Shown here: positions 34,990 to 43,607 of the stretch, piece by piece
Position numbering within the stretch: position 1 is the first letter of the stretch
How the letters are laid out: every line of letters begins with the position of its first letter
NCBI RefSeq assembly: GCF_010119245.1
Contig: NZ_WNKG01000010.1
Location: 62,001-126,000, forward strand
Length of the DNA stretch: 64,000 nt
Source: Cyclobacterium salsum
GTDB taxonomy: Bacteria; Bacteroidota; Bacteroidia; Cytophagales; Cyclobacteriaceae
Direction: 5' to 3'
Notes under the pieces: model-generated
What the model was told of the DNA's origin: nothing
What the model saw: only the letters and a program-made list of their open reading frames with translations
Database searches by the model: none
Translations under genes and position numbers: made by a program

Positions 34990-35589
34990 ATGGAAAAGCC
35001 CCAAGATAAGATCAAAGAACCCATTGCCGGTTATGGACACTATTCCTATGCCGATTACCTCTCCTGGCAGTTGGATGAGATGGTGGAGCTGATCCGGGGA
35101 AACGTATTCAGACAGGCAGCAGCGCCCAGGCTTATTCATCAACGAATCTCCAGGAAAATTTTTAACCCCATTTGTAATTTCCTTCAGGGAAAACGCTGCG
35201 AAGTATTTTCTGCTCCTTTTGGTGTGCGTTTACCCGTTTCCTCCAGGGACCCTGACAAAATCGATACCGTGGTGCAGCCGGATCTCTGTGTGGTCTGTGA
35301 TCCGGAGAAACTGGATGAACTGGGCTGCGTGGGTGCCCCGGACCTGATCGTTGAGATCCTCTCTCCGGGAAATAACAAGAAAGAGATTCAACTAAAATAC
35401 GAAGTGTACGAGACCTCCGGTGTGAAGGAATACTGGGTAGTACATCCGGATGAACGAACCTTGCTGATCTACACCCTGAAAGCCGGGAAATACCTCCCCT
35501 CCCGGCTGTTTACTTTTGGGGATCGGGTAAGGTCACAGGCTCTTCCTGGTTTTGAATTGGATTTGGATGAGGTGTTTGGAGAGTTGTAA
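34990..35589 (+). CDS. Uma2 family (DUF820) putative restriction-like endonuclease
   Basis: A 199-residue protein of the Uma2 family, which has a PD-(D/E)XK nuclease fold. The signature runs VVQPDLCVVCD, GAPDLIVEILSPGN (about residues 117-131), YEVYETSGVKEYWVVHPDE (about 138-156). It is full length and soluble. A -7-like TATCTTTA lies 30 bases upstream (34954-34961). Uma2 proteins are abundant in Cyanobacteria and Bacteroidota, often in many copies near mobile DNA, with unknown target. Located between a repeat copy and a DUF4143 ATPase gene, it belongs to the accessory stretch. Confidence 0.88.
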   Translation: MEKPQDKIKEPIAGYGHYSYADYLSWQLDEMVELIRGNVFRQAAAPRLIHQRISRKIFNPICNFLQGKRCEVFSAPFGVRLPVSSRDPDKIDTVVQPDLCVVCDPEKLDELGCVGAPDLIVEILSPGNNKKEIQLKYEVYETSGVKEYWVVHPDERTLLIYTLKAGKYLPSRLFTFGDRVRSQALPGFELDLDEVFGEL

Positions 35590-35674
35590 GTTCAGGTTAG
35601 ACAGTTTTATTTAATTATAATAAATGGGAGAACTTCTAAACCACCCTGATCCTAAGGACAAGGTAATCTAATCG

Positions 35675-35682
35675 TATATTTG
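35675..35682 (+). promoter_or_regulatory. -7 promoter box for the DUF4143 ATPase gene
   Basis: TATATTTG matches TAnnTTTG, 55 bases before the ATG at 35737 and 27 bases before the inverted repeat that abuts the start. Confidence 0.5.
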
Positions 35683-35708
35683 TCGCCAATTATTGACAAT
35701 TATTGATT

Positions 35709-35736
35709 ACTTTTGTCAGGTATAGATGACAAAAGT
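35709..35736. promoter_or_regulatory. Inverted repeat abutting the ATPase start codon
   Basis: Perfect 10 bp arms ACTTTTGTCA (35709-35718) and TGACAAAAGT (35727-35736) with an 8-base spacer end exactly at the ATG at 35737. It is either an operator for autoregulation or a hairpin masking initiation. Confidence 0.5.
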
Positions 35737-36933
35737 ATGGATATTTTGTATAACTTTCATGACAATCTAATCAAGCAGATAGATGATGCCTTCTTTCGTT
35801 TTCTAATGCAAATCATTAATTGGGAGCAACGGATGCTTGCCATTAAGGGTCCCCGTGGCTCAGGGAAAACCACCTTGATCTTGCAATATATCCGTTACCA
35901 TCTGAAACAACCTCGCGAAAAGGTTTTGTACATAACTGCGGACCATTATTGGTTTTACACACACAATCTGGTAGAAACAGCGGATGAATTCTATAAAAAT
36001 GGAGGCAGGTTTTTATTTATTGATGAGGTACATAAATATCCAAATTGGTCCAGAGAATTAAAGAATATTTACGATGGGTATCCGGATTTAAGGGTTGTTT
36101 TTTCCTCTTCTTCTGCACTGGATATTTATAGAGGTGAGGCTGACTTAAGTCGACGGGTGATCTCCTATGATTTGCCGGGGTTGTCATTTCGGGAATTTTT
36201 AAATTTGGAGGCAAACCTGGAAATTCCGGCAATCCCCTGGAATGATCTGACAAGCAGACCGAATGAACTTGCCAGGGATATTGTCAATGCAATACAGCCT
36301 TTGCCATTTTTTAAGCAATACCTACGACATGGCTATTTCCCCTACTTTAAAGAGAGTATCCCGGAAGAACTTCCCTTACGCTTGAACCAGACAATAAATA
36401 CCGTGGTGGAAACAGATTTGGCATTTATCCAAGGATATAGCCAAGGGACTGCATTCAAGGTTAAAAAACTTTTAGGGGTACTGGCTGAGTCAGTTCCGTT
36501 CAAACCCAATATCTCCGCATTGGCCAGGAAGTTGGATGTAAGCAGAGAAACCGTTTACGGATGGCTTGTCCACTTGGACAAAGCCCGGATGCTAAATCTG
36601 CTTTTAGCCAAGGAAAAAGGAGTCTCAACCTTACAAAAGCCGGAAAAGGTTTACCTGGAAAACACCAATTTGGCTTTTGCCATGAAAACCCACCCAGACC
36701 TGGGAGCAATCAGAGAAACCTTTTTGCTTAACCAATTAATCAATGCAAAACTACCTGTCACCTTGCCCCAATCAGGTGATTTTTTTGCGTCTGGAATCCA
36801 TATTGAAGTAGGGGGCAAAAATAAAAAAGCCACCCAGGTAAAAACGGAACCGTCATTCCTGGTTGCAGCAGACGACATAGAAATTGGGTTTGGCACGAAG
36901 GTTCCTTTATGGCTTTTTGGTTTTCTATATTGA
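35737..36933 (+). CDS. AAA ATPase with DUF4143 domain
   Basis: A 398-residue ATP-binding protein. Walker A is GPRGSGKTTLI (about residues 39-49) and Walker B is RFLFIDEVHK (about 95-104). The C-terminal DUF4143 domain includes a winged-helix segment (NISALARKLDVSRETVYGWL, about 255-275) and the KVYLENTNLAFAM and ETFLLNQL strands. The ATG at 35737 is preferred to the TTG at 35713, which lies inside the inverted repeat. Members are common in Bacteroidota and archaea; roles in stress or mobile-DNA control are suggested but unproven. Confidence 0.88.
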   Translation: MDILYNFHDNLIKQIDDAFFRFLMQIINWEQRMLAIKGPRGSGKTTLILQYIRYHLKQPREKVLYITADHYWFYTHNLVETADEFYKNGGRFLFIDEVHKYPNWSRELKNIYDGYPDLRVVFSSSSALDIYRGEADLSRRVISYDLPGLSFREFLNLEANLEIPAIPWNDLTSRPNELARDIVNAIQPLPFFKQYLRHGYFPYFKESIPEELPLRLNQTINTVVETDLAFIQGYSQGTAFKVKKLLGVLAESVPFKPNISALARKLDVSRETVYGWLVHLDKARMLNLLLAKEKGVSTLQKPEKVYLENTNLAFAMKTHPDLGAIRETFLLNQLINAKLPVTLPQSGDFFASGIHIEVGGKNKKATQVKTEPSFLVAADDIEIGFGTKVPLWLFGFLY

Positions 36934-37001
36934 AACTTAGATCGCCACTACTGCTTCAGGAATTTGAGGCCTATTCCCTTTCTCATTTCGCATCCTCAAT
37001 T

Positions 37002-37307
37002 TCAGTTTAATGCTTGATTAATAATTTTCTCCGCATTTGCTATCAGTAGGTTAGCCAGGTTCTTGGTAGGAAGATTACCTGTTCGGATCCAAATGATTTT
37101 TGGAAGAAATCCATACAACAAATTTAAATCATTAAAATCAGAATCATTTGTAACGATGCTATAGCCGTTTCTCCTGGCAAAATCCCAAATTTCACGGTCA
37201 GTAGCATTCAGCAAACCTTCCTTTTTGACAGTGCTTGAAGCTGAAAATTGGTTGGGGATAAATTTTAATATTTTGTGAGAAATATGTTGATCGAACAAAA
37301 GCTTCAA
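37002..37307 (-). CDS. DUF5615 PIN-like toxin
   Basis: A 101-residue protein of the DUF5615 PIN-like family. Acidic residues expected at the metal site are visible in MKLLFDQHIS, ATDREIWDFARRNG and IVTNDSDFNDL. The family is predicted to be the toxin of a type II pair, with nuclease activity in the cytoplasm. Its start overlaps the stop of the DUF433 gene by four bases, the standard antitoxin-first operon order. It is full length and apparently intact, unlike the decayed second pair near 61840-62150. Confidence 0.88.
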   Translation of the reverse strand: MKLLFDQHISHKILKFIPNQFSASSTVKKEGLLNATDREIWDFARRNGYSIVTNDSDFNDLNLLYGFLPKIIWIRTGNLPTKNLANLLIANAEKIINQALN

Positions 37308-37531
37308 ACAGCTAATTGAAATATCCTGTTTTCCCTATTAGCTGCAAAACGTAATGCAGCATAGATATCTTCTTCAGTCAATTCGTCAAAATCAGCAATG
37401 ATATCCTGAAACGTCATTCCTGAGGCCAGCCAACCTAAAATATCACTTACCGTAATCCGCATTCCCCTTATGCATGGTTTACCTCCACGCTTTCCGGGTT
37501 CAATGGTGATTATCTGTTTGTAGTCTACCAT
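37304..37531 (-). CDS. DUF433 antitoxin
   Basis: A 75-residue DUF433 protein, usual length. The family signature is GKRGGKPCIRGMRITVSDIL (residues 13-32), then LASGMTFQDIIADFDELTEEDIYAALRFAANREN. DUF433 is a helix-turn-helix type antitoxin that pairs with DUF5615. It probably binds both the toxin and its own promoter. First gene of the minus-strand pair. Confidence 0.9.
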   Translation of the reverse strand: MVDYKQIITIEPGKRGGKPCIRGMRITVSDILGWLASGMTFQDIIADFDELTEEDIYAALRFAANRENRIFQLAV

Positions 37532-37756
37532 GGCGCAAATCTTTTTTGTAAATATACACTATTTAATACTTTCAATAGGTATCCGAAAGACACCGCCAGT
37601 TCAGGAATTTGTTTTTTCGATTTGTAAATTCAAATTTTCATATACTCAATATGAGTAATAATCCTCCTGTCAGTTGAAGGAACCACTACGAGCCCTATTG
37701 GATAATCTGGGTTTAATGGTATAATTGCGTATAGAATGACTATTAATTCACCCGAA

Positions 37757-38995
37757 ATGAACAAATCCCCACTTATTTTAGCTTTTCTCAGCATTTTAAT
37801 CGTTACTACCGCTTGCTCAGCGCCTAAAAACCGTAATCAAACCTCAGAAGATGTACCAACTCATTTTTTGCAGGATAAAACGTTTTTAGAAAAATACGAT
37901 CCGCAACTTATCGAGCTGAGTACGGAAGACAAACAGGCCAAAGTCCTGGTATCCCCCAAATACCAGGGCAAGGTTTTTACTTCCACCGCAGCAGGGGACG
38001 ATGGAGAAAGCTTTGGCTGGATAAACTACGAAGCATTTGAAGGCCCCCTGGACAAGCACATGAATGCCTATGGAGGCGAAAGCCGCCTATGGCTGGGACC
38101 GGAAGGAAATACCTTCTCTTTATTCTTCGAACCAGGGAAAAAAATGGAATTTGAAAACTGGCATACCCCTGCAGCCATCGACCACGAAGCCTGGGAAAAA
38201 ATCGAGGCGGGCCGCAGGGACGTATCCATGACCAAATCCACATCGATCACCAACTATCAGGGCACCGAGTTTGCATTGAAGATCCAACGGACCATTACCC
38301 TTCTGGAAAAGGAAGGTATTATAGCTAACACGGGATTGACAACCGATGTCTCCTCCATCAAGATGGTAGGATATGAAACCATCAATTCCATTCAAAATAC
38401 CGGAGACTTTCCATGGACCCGAGAAACCGGAGCTCCCTGCATCTGGGTGTTGGACATGTTCAAACCCAGCCCGGAAACCACCATTGTGCTACCTCTCCAA
38501 CCAAACGAAACAAAAGCAGGCCTCACCACCAACTATTTCGGAACGATTCCGGAGGAAAGAATAGCCATCACCAACAACCACCTGTTCCTAAAGGCCGATG
38601 GCCAAAGCAGAGGGAAAGTAGGTGTCTCTCCCGAAAGAGCCCTTCCTATGGCCGGCAGCTACGATCCCCTCCACAAGGTATTGACGATTACTACCTTCGA
38701 TGTCGCATCGGAATTGCCCTACCTCAATCAGGAATGGAACACCGAAGCCGATCCCTTCAAAGGAGATGCGGTCAACGCCTACAACGACGGACCATTGGAG
38801 GATGGTAGCCAGATGGGGCCGTTTTACGAATTAGAGAGTGTTTCTTCCGCTGCCTTTCTTTCTCCAGGCGAAAGTATGGAGCATTTCCACCATGTTTACC
38901 ACTTTACCGGAAACGAAAGCAGATTGGATAAAATCACCCGGCAATTATTGGGGATTTCCATCGCTGAGATTAATGGGGTATTTAATCCGAAATAA
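37757..38995 (+). CDS. DUF6786 family lipoprotein
   Basis: A 412-residue lipoprotein; the ATG at 37757 gives the cleanest signal (MNKSPLILAFLSILIVTTAC), with an alternative ATG at 37736. The mature part is beta-rich with repeated Trp/Gly motifs (GESFGWINYEAF, GGESRLWLGPEGNTFSLF, FPWTRETGAPCIWVLDMF, EWNTEADPFKGDAVNAYNDG). This pattern matches the DUF6786 family, which I associate with mutarotase-like folds. The envelope location and neighbours (sulfatase, DUF1080) suggest a role in carbohydrate use. A TACTCA-ATA-TGAGTA dyad lies 100 bases upstream at 37643-37657. Confidence 0.7.
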   Translation: MNKSPLILAFLSILIVTTACSAPKNRNQTSEDVPTHFLQDKTFLEKYDPQLIELSTEDKQAKVLVSPKYQGKVFTSTAAGDDGESFGWINYEAFEGPLDKHMNAYGGESRLWLGPEGNTFSLFFEPGKKMEFENWHTPAAIDHEAWEKIEAGRRDVSMTKSTSITNYQGTEFALKIQRTITLLEKEGIIANTGLTTDVSSIKMVGYETINSIQNTGDFPWTRETGAPCIWVLDMFKPSPETTIVLPLQPNETKAGLTTNYFGTIPEERIAITNNHLFLKADGQSRGKVGVSPERALPMAGSYDPLHKVLTITTFDVASELPYLNQEWNTEADPFKGDAVNAYNDGPLEDGSQMGPFYELESVSSAAFLSPGESMEHFHHVYHFTGNESRLDKITRQLLGISIAEINGVFNPK

Positions 38996-39073
38996 GCAAT
39001 TACTTTCAAGCTGATCCGCCCTATCGCAAGATTCATCCTTTCAGGTGACCTATTCAGGTCTTCGAACCCAAGC

Positions 39074-39550
39074 TCAATTGATTTTTTCCGCCTTCAAGAC
39101 TATATATTCTGGATCCAGATAGCGCAATATACGCCCTGGAAAATAGCCATTACAATGGTATCGTGAACCAATGCTTTCTTTTGACACCTGATAGGAAAAC
39201 TTCATTTTGAACCCATCACGACTCTCTTCTGGCAAAAAACTGTTCCATTCCAGTGGAACATCAAACATATCGGTTGGTAACCCAAACAGCATCAAGGTAT
39301 CGGGACTAGCACCTAGGGTTGCCACCAGGTAGCCTTTGCCTTCTCCTTTACTTGTTGTTACTGTAGCATCGCGAACGCAGGGATGGTGGCCAATCAGGTA
39401 CCCTTCGGCCTGAAAAACGGGTGTTTCATCATTGTCCTGGCATCCGCCAAGAATCGGTAAAAGAAAAACCATTCCTACCCAAATCAACCAATTACCTGTA
39501 AAAACTGCAAATGGCTTGATCTCAAAAAATTTAAATTTCGACATGGTCAT
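39074..39550 (-). CDS. Hypothetical lipoprotein A of an overlapping pair
   Basis: A 158-residue protein with an N-terminal signal anchor leading to a lipobox (VGMVFLLPILGGC, Cys about 36). The mature part is beta-rich: FQAEGYLIGHHPC, DTLMLFGLP, EESRDGFKMKFSYQV, YHCNGYF. It overlaps the upstream gene by 20 bases, in a different frame. The layout of a GY..G..C strand, a DTL.L..LP turn and a F.F.Y strand is shared with its neighbour, which suggests divergent paralogues. The function is unknown. Confidence 0.6.
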   Translation of the reverse strand: MTMSKFKFFEIKPFAVFTGNWLIWVGMVFLLPILGGCQDNDETPVFQAEGYLIGHHPCVRDATVTTSKGEGKGYLVATLGASPDTLMLFGLPTDMFDVPLEWNSFLPEESRDGFKMKFSYQVSKESIGSRYHCNGYFPGRILRYLDPEYIVLKAEKIN

Positions 39551-39959
39551 GGCACCTGGTTTTAGAGATAGTTGAAATGGTAATAAACGGGGATGGTTCG
39601 CAAATGCTGTACTGTTTTCGGGGATACCCCCCGATTCTGTATTGAAAATAGAAACTATTTCCAGCTAGAATAAACTCCTCAAGTTCTGTTCTATCAGGCA
39701 ACTGGGAGAGAAAAAGAGTGTCTACGCTGGCAACGACGGAATGGGCGTAGGTCTCGGAATGGAACATTCCCTCCCAATTCATTGCAATATCACTTTCTCC
39801 CAAAATCTCAACGACCATCCCGTCGCAATAGGTCCCTGTATACCGCCCTTGAAGACAGACTTCTTCAGCCTCTTTTTCCAAACAACCTCCAGCGCAAAAA
39901 CCAACCAGAGCGAGCAGGATCATAAGAAAATGGCTATTCCCAATCGACTCCTTATTCAT
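39531..39959 (-). CDS. Hypothetical lipoprotein B of an overlapping pair
   Basis: A 142-residue lipoprotein (signal up to VGFCAGGC, Cys about 26). The mature part has CLQGRYTGTYCDGMVVEI, then VDTLFLSQLPDRTELEEFIL and NSFYFQYRIGG. It shares the C/GYxGxxC, DTL.L..LP and F.F.Y pattern with the downstream gene. It is first in the two-gene minus-strand unit. No family is recognised. Expression is probably coupled to the downstream gene through the 20-base overlap. Confidence 0.6.
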   Translation of the reverse strand: MNKESIGNSHFLMILLALVGFCAGGCLEKEAEEVCLQGRYTGTYCDGMVVEILGESDIAMNWEGMFHSETYAHSVVASVDTLFLSQLPDRTELEEFILAGNSFYFQYRIGGYPRKQYSICEPSPFITISTISKTRCHDHVEI

Positions 39960-40609
39960 TATTTTTTATCTGCTTAAAAACATCATTCGATTAGAATAGA
40001 GGTGCGTGATAAAGATCTGAATCAATGTACTAAATTTTACGCCTAATATAGCCATTACGCATCAAGTGGTGAAAACGCTACATCTAAACCCCAATTACCC
40101 ATCAATAAGGAAACAAGCCACAGGCTTAAATCGGACTCTCGTTGTTGGTTTTTTCTCCAACTATCCCTAACCTAGTCGGGATGATTCTATTAACTTAGGC
40201 GTCAATAATTTGAAAATGCTGAAAAAATCCCTCCCGGTTTTGGTGGACAAGCTCTTATTCTTCCTTTGGAACAGGAGTTGTGCACCTTTGAATGGTCGGT
40301 AATCAATAAAATGGCGTGTACCCATTTGCTTCGTAGCGCACCACTGCCCCAAAAAACGTGATGATGTCCACGAACGTAGGTTGCACAGGAATTTTTCCGT
40401 TAAAAAGTTGATCAAATGGGGCTTTTGACCTATTTTTATTTTTCATTATTCCATAACCACTAATATTTTCTTTTGAGATGAGTGTAATGCCCAATAGTCG
40501 TTCTTTTCTGAAACCAGCCTCGCTGCTGCCGGGCAGAGCCTTTTCGGCCCAAGGCATTTTCAACCAGTCCTAGCGGTCAACTTTTAAAAGGATAGTCACG
40601 ATATAAAAA
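39960..40609. other. 650 bp with no supportable gene
   Basis: AT-rich leader of the lipoprotein pair (to about 40050), then a stretch with two short minus-strand frames (40167-40415, 40303-40563) that overlap each other and match no family I recognise. They may be decayed coding DNA. No strong hairpin or repeat was seen. Confidence 0.4.
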
Positions 40610-42181
40610 ATGAAAAAAAGAAACCCCATGAGAACATTATATCCCTACAGTCTTCCTATGTTAGCAGCAATGGTCCTGCTGCTCCATGCCTGCAGTGCCC
40701 CGCAAGAAAAGGCGGTGGAGAAGCCAAATATTTTGTTTATCGCGGTAGACGATATGAACGATTGGGCCGGTTTTTTGGCCGGACATGCCGGAATGAAAAT
40801 CCATACGCCCAACATCGATCGGCTTGCGGCTGCTTCCATGGTGTTTACCAACGCCCACACCCCGGCACCGGCCTGTGCGCCCACCCGCGCAGCCATTCTT
40901 AGCGGCGTACACCATGCCCGCTCGGGGGCCGAAAATGTGCATTGGGGTGATGGCCCGAAGTGGCGGGAATTCGAGGCATTAAAAGGAGTCGTAACCCTGG
41001 AGCAATTTTTCAAGCAAAACGGCTATAAAACACTGGGCGCCGGTAAAATCTACCACAGCCAGGCACCTCCCTGGACCCCCACCAGCCAGGTGGAGCCGGC
41101 CAACTGGGATTTTTACTACCCCAGCCCCTATATTTCCCACCCCTTTCAAATTCGTGCCCCTGACGAGGTCATCTATCCGGAGGACGTAGACAACGAGAAC
41201 CGACCCGGTGGCGGGGCAGACGGATGGTGGACCTGGGGTGCCATCCCTGTTCCGGATGAAAAAATGGCCGACTACCATGTAGTGGATTGGGCAAGTCACC
41301 AACTCCTTCAGCCGCAGGACAAACCCTTTTTTCTGGCTGCGGGCATGTGGAAACCCCATGATCCCTGGGAAGTTCCCCAAAAATATTTCGATAGGTATCC
41401 CCTGGAAAACATTGTCCTGCCAGAACGACGAAAAGACGACCTGGAGGATGCCTTTGATCATGGGCGGCGTTGGATCATGGAATGGGTGCTGGAGAACCAG
41501 CAATGGGAAAAAATTATCCAATCCTATGCTGCCTCCATCACCTTCTCCGATGCGATGGTGGGACGATTGCTGGATGCCCTGGAAAAATCAGCCTACGCCG
41601 ATAATACCATTGTAGTGTTATGGTCCGACCATGGCATGCACATGGGTGAAAAAGACAACATTGAAAAGTTCACCCTCTGGGAACGGTCCACCCGGGTACC
41701 CTTGCTCATTTCCGTTCCCGGTATGGAGCAGGCAGGGAGCCGCTGTGACCAACCGGTAAGCCTAATGGATCTGTACCCCACCCTGGTGGATCTGACGGGC
41801 TTTGAGCAGCCCGCCCATCTGGATGGGAAAAGCCTGCTGCCCCAACTAAACGACCCAGATACCGAGACGGCACCGGTCATATCCAGCTATAAATTTGGTA
41901 ACCCCAAACCGAATGGAGTCACCGGACATGCCGTGAGAAGCATGCGGTACCGGTATATTTATTATCCGGAGATCAATCTGGAAGAGCTTTACGATCACGC
42001 GAACGACCCCAATGAATGGGAAAACATCGCCTATAAAAAAGAAAACCAACCGGTCATCGAAGAACACCGAAACGTGTTGCGCGACATGTTACCTCAATTG
42101 ACCTGGGAGAAAGGGACGCCTCAGGGATATACCGTTGATGAGGATGGAAAGGTGAAAAAGGATAACTTTGAGGCCCTATGA
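40610..42181 (+). CDS. Sulfatase, iduronate-2-sulfatase-like
   Basis: A 523-residue exported type I sulfatase (lipoprotein-like signal ending MLAAMVLLLHAC). The formylglycine motif is CAPTRAAILSG, with the modified Cys at about residue 89. Metal ligands are the two Asp in IAVDDMNDW (about 47-48) and Asp-His in VLWSDHGMHMGEKD. The layout and DDMNDW start fit iduronate-2-sulfatase-like enzymes that desulfate glycans. A formylglycine-generating or anSME maturase must be supplied from elsewhere. It overlaps the following Gfo/Idh/MocA remnant by four bases (ATGA), so the two were once an operon. Confidence 0.93.
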   Translation: MKKRNPMRTLYPYSLPMLAAMVLLLHACSAPQEKAVEKPNILFIAVDDMNDWAGFLAGHAGMKIHTPNIDRLAAASMVFTNAHTPAPACAPTRAAILSGVHHARSGAENVHWGDGPKWREFEALKGVVTLEQFFKQNGYKTLGAGKIYHSQAPPWTPTSQVEPANWDFYYPSPYISHPFQIRAPDEVIYPEDVDNENRPGGGADGWWTWGAIPVPDEKMADYHVVDWASHQLLQPQDKPFFLAAGMWKPHDPWEVPQKYFDRYPLENIVLPERRKDDLEDAFDHGRRWIMEWVLENQQWEKIIQSYAASITFSDAMVGRLLDALEKSAYADNTIVVLWSDHGMHMGEKDNIEKFTLWERSTRVPLLISVPGMEQAGSRCDQPVSLMDLYPTLVDLTGFEQPAHLDGKSLLPQLNDPDTETAPVISSYKFGNPKPNGVTGHAVRSMRYRYIYYPEINLEELYDHANDPNEWENIAYKKENQPVIEEHRNVLRDMLPQLTWEKGTPQGYTVDEDGKVKKDNFEAL

Positions 42182-42510
42182 CGAAAAAAACGATAGGAAT
42201 AGGAATGGTCGGTGCCCACTACCAGACACCTATGCATCTGGAAAATTACCGGAACGTACCGCCGGAACAGGTAGCAGGAAGGGGTGTCTGTCCCCTGACA
42301 CAGGAAAGTGCCGCCGGGATTGCAAATTTCATAAAGGTGATACAGGAAGAGCGGGAGCCACTCGCTGGCATCGATCGGACAGTCTATTACGTGAATATCC
42401 TATATGCGGCTTACCAAACCGCCAAAGAAGGCAGGACCGTTTCCCTCGAAGAAGCATCGCTGAATTCCGTGAAATACCGTAAACAATCGAATGAATTCGA
42501 GCCTATTTAA
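42178..42510 (+). pseudogene. Gfo/Idh/MocA oxidoreductase with internal deletion
   Basis: A 110-residue open frame where a 350-400 residue enzyme is expected. Residues 1-47 match the NAD-binding N-terminus (KTIGIGMVGA, MHLENYRNVP, GVCPLTQESAAGIA). Residues 48-95 match the far C-terminus (FIKVIQEEREPLAGID, NILYAAYQTAKEGRTVSL). The catalytic middle is missing but the frame is preserved, so a clean in-frame deletion joined the two ends. The Rossmann beta-alpha-beta and catalytic Lys-Pro region are lost, so it should be inactive. It overlaps the sulfatase stop (ATGA). Confidence 0.8.
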
Positions 42511-42808
42511 GGCATGAAACAAGTAACAGCCGGAGGAATGCCCCAATGGCTATCGGATAAATCCTTCGAGATACTACTGAATGAGGTTCGGTACAAGTAC
42601 CGATATAACATAGAGTAAAAGGTTGACCTGTTTCTGGTTCGTTTACTCTTTGGACCATTTAGCCCCTGGTTGGATATTCCCCAGTAAAAAAAATGTTCAT
42701 AGGTATAAAAATAGCTACACTTATCAATCGAATCCACTATTTTCACGCTTGGTTAGCGATCTTTAAGCCAGCCTGATTTTATTTCTTAGTAGTAATACAT
42801 GTAACGCT

Positions 42809-43564
42809 ATGCCCGAAACCACTACCATTCAAGATGTGCTCAAGGAACTCGATCGGATCATAGAAGAGAGCATCGAGAACAACAGCAGGACCGGCTTGTT
42901 TGCGTACATCTACCGGCGTACTACTTTTGAGATCGCTTCCGAGATTTCTCTGGGTAATTTTGAGGATAACGAGCTGCTAGAGGAATTTGACGTCGTTTTT
43001 GCCCGACTATACCTGGATGCCTATGAAGCCTATAAAAATAACCAAGAGGTAAGTGCCGCCTGGGCATACGCCTTTGATCAGGTAGACAAGCCCCTGACGA
43101 TTGTTCAACACATCCTCCTGGGTATGAATGCCCATATCAATCTGGATCTTGCCGTGGCGGCGGCTACGGTAATGGAGGGTAAGGACATCCATGCCATCGA
43201 AAATGATTTCCATAAAGTGAACGACATTCTTTTTCAGATTACCAATGAGTTGCAAGACCGCCTCAGCAGGGTATCGCCTCTAATGTTTCTGCTTGACCTG
43301 ATTGGCAAAAACAAAGACGAAAAAATCATTAATTTTAGCATGCGAAAGGCTCGTCTGCAATCCTGGAATGCCGCCAAACGCCTATGGTCCTTGGACGAGA
43401 AGCGTAGTGAACGGGCTATAAACAAGATAGATCGGGTGGTGCTATTCCTTAGCAGGCTTATCAAATCACCTACCTCCCCGACGATATGGTTGTTTCTTAA
43501 ATTGATTCATGCGTTTGAAACAAAAGAAGTCAGTGTCGTCATTTCCAAACTACGAGCAGATTAA
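42809..43564 (+). CDS. DUF5995 family protein
   Basis: A 251-residue all-helical soluble protein. The signature ILLGMNAHINLDLAVAAATV (about residues 105-124) and the upstream VVFARLYLDAYEAY and PLTIVQHIL segments match DUF5995, a family of unknown function found in Bacteroidota and Actinobacteria. The conserved His and Asn in GMNAHINLD could bind metal, an inference. No signal peptide. It stands 44 bases before the DUF1080 gene, so the two may be co-transcribed. Confidence 0.8.
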   Translation: MPETTTIQDVLKELDRIIEESIENNSRTGLFAYIYRRTTFEIASEISLGNFEDNELLEEFDVVFARLYLDAYEAYKNNQEVSAAWAYAFDQVDKPLTIVQHILLGMNAHINLDLAVAAATVMEGKDIHAIENDFHKVNDILFQITNELQDRLSRVSPLMFLLDLIGKNKDEKIINFSMRKARLQSWNAAKRLWSLDEKRSERAINKIDRVVLFLSRLIKSPTSPTIWLFLKLIHAFETKEVSVVISKLRAD

Positions 43565-43607
43565 ACTAAGAATAAAATAAATCCAAGAAAAAACTAAAAA
43601 ATACATT

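Noticed and set aside
40167-40563. Two overlapping minus-strand frames of 82 and 86 residues
   Set aside because: No recognisable family, mutual overlap and biased composition; kept only as a note on the gap.
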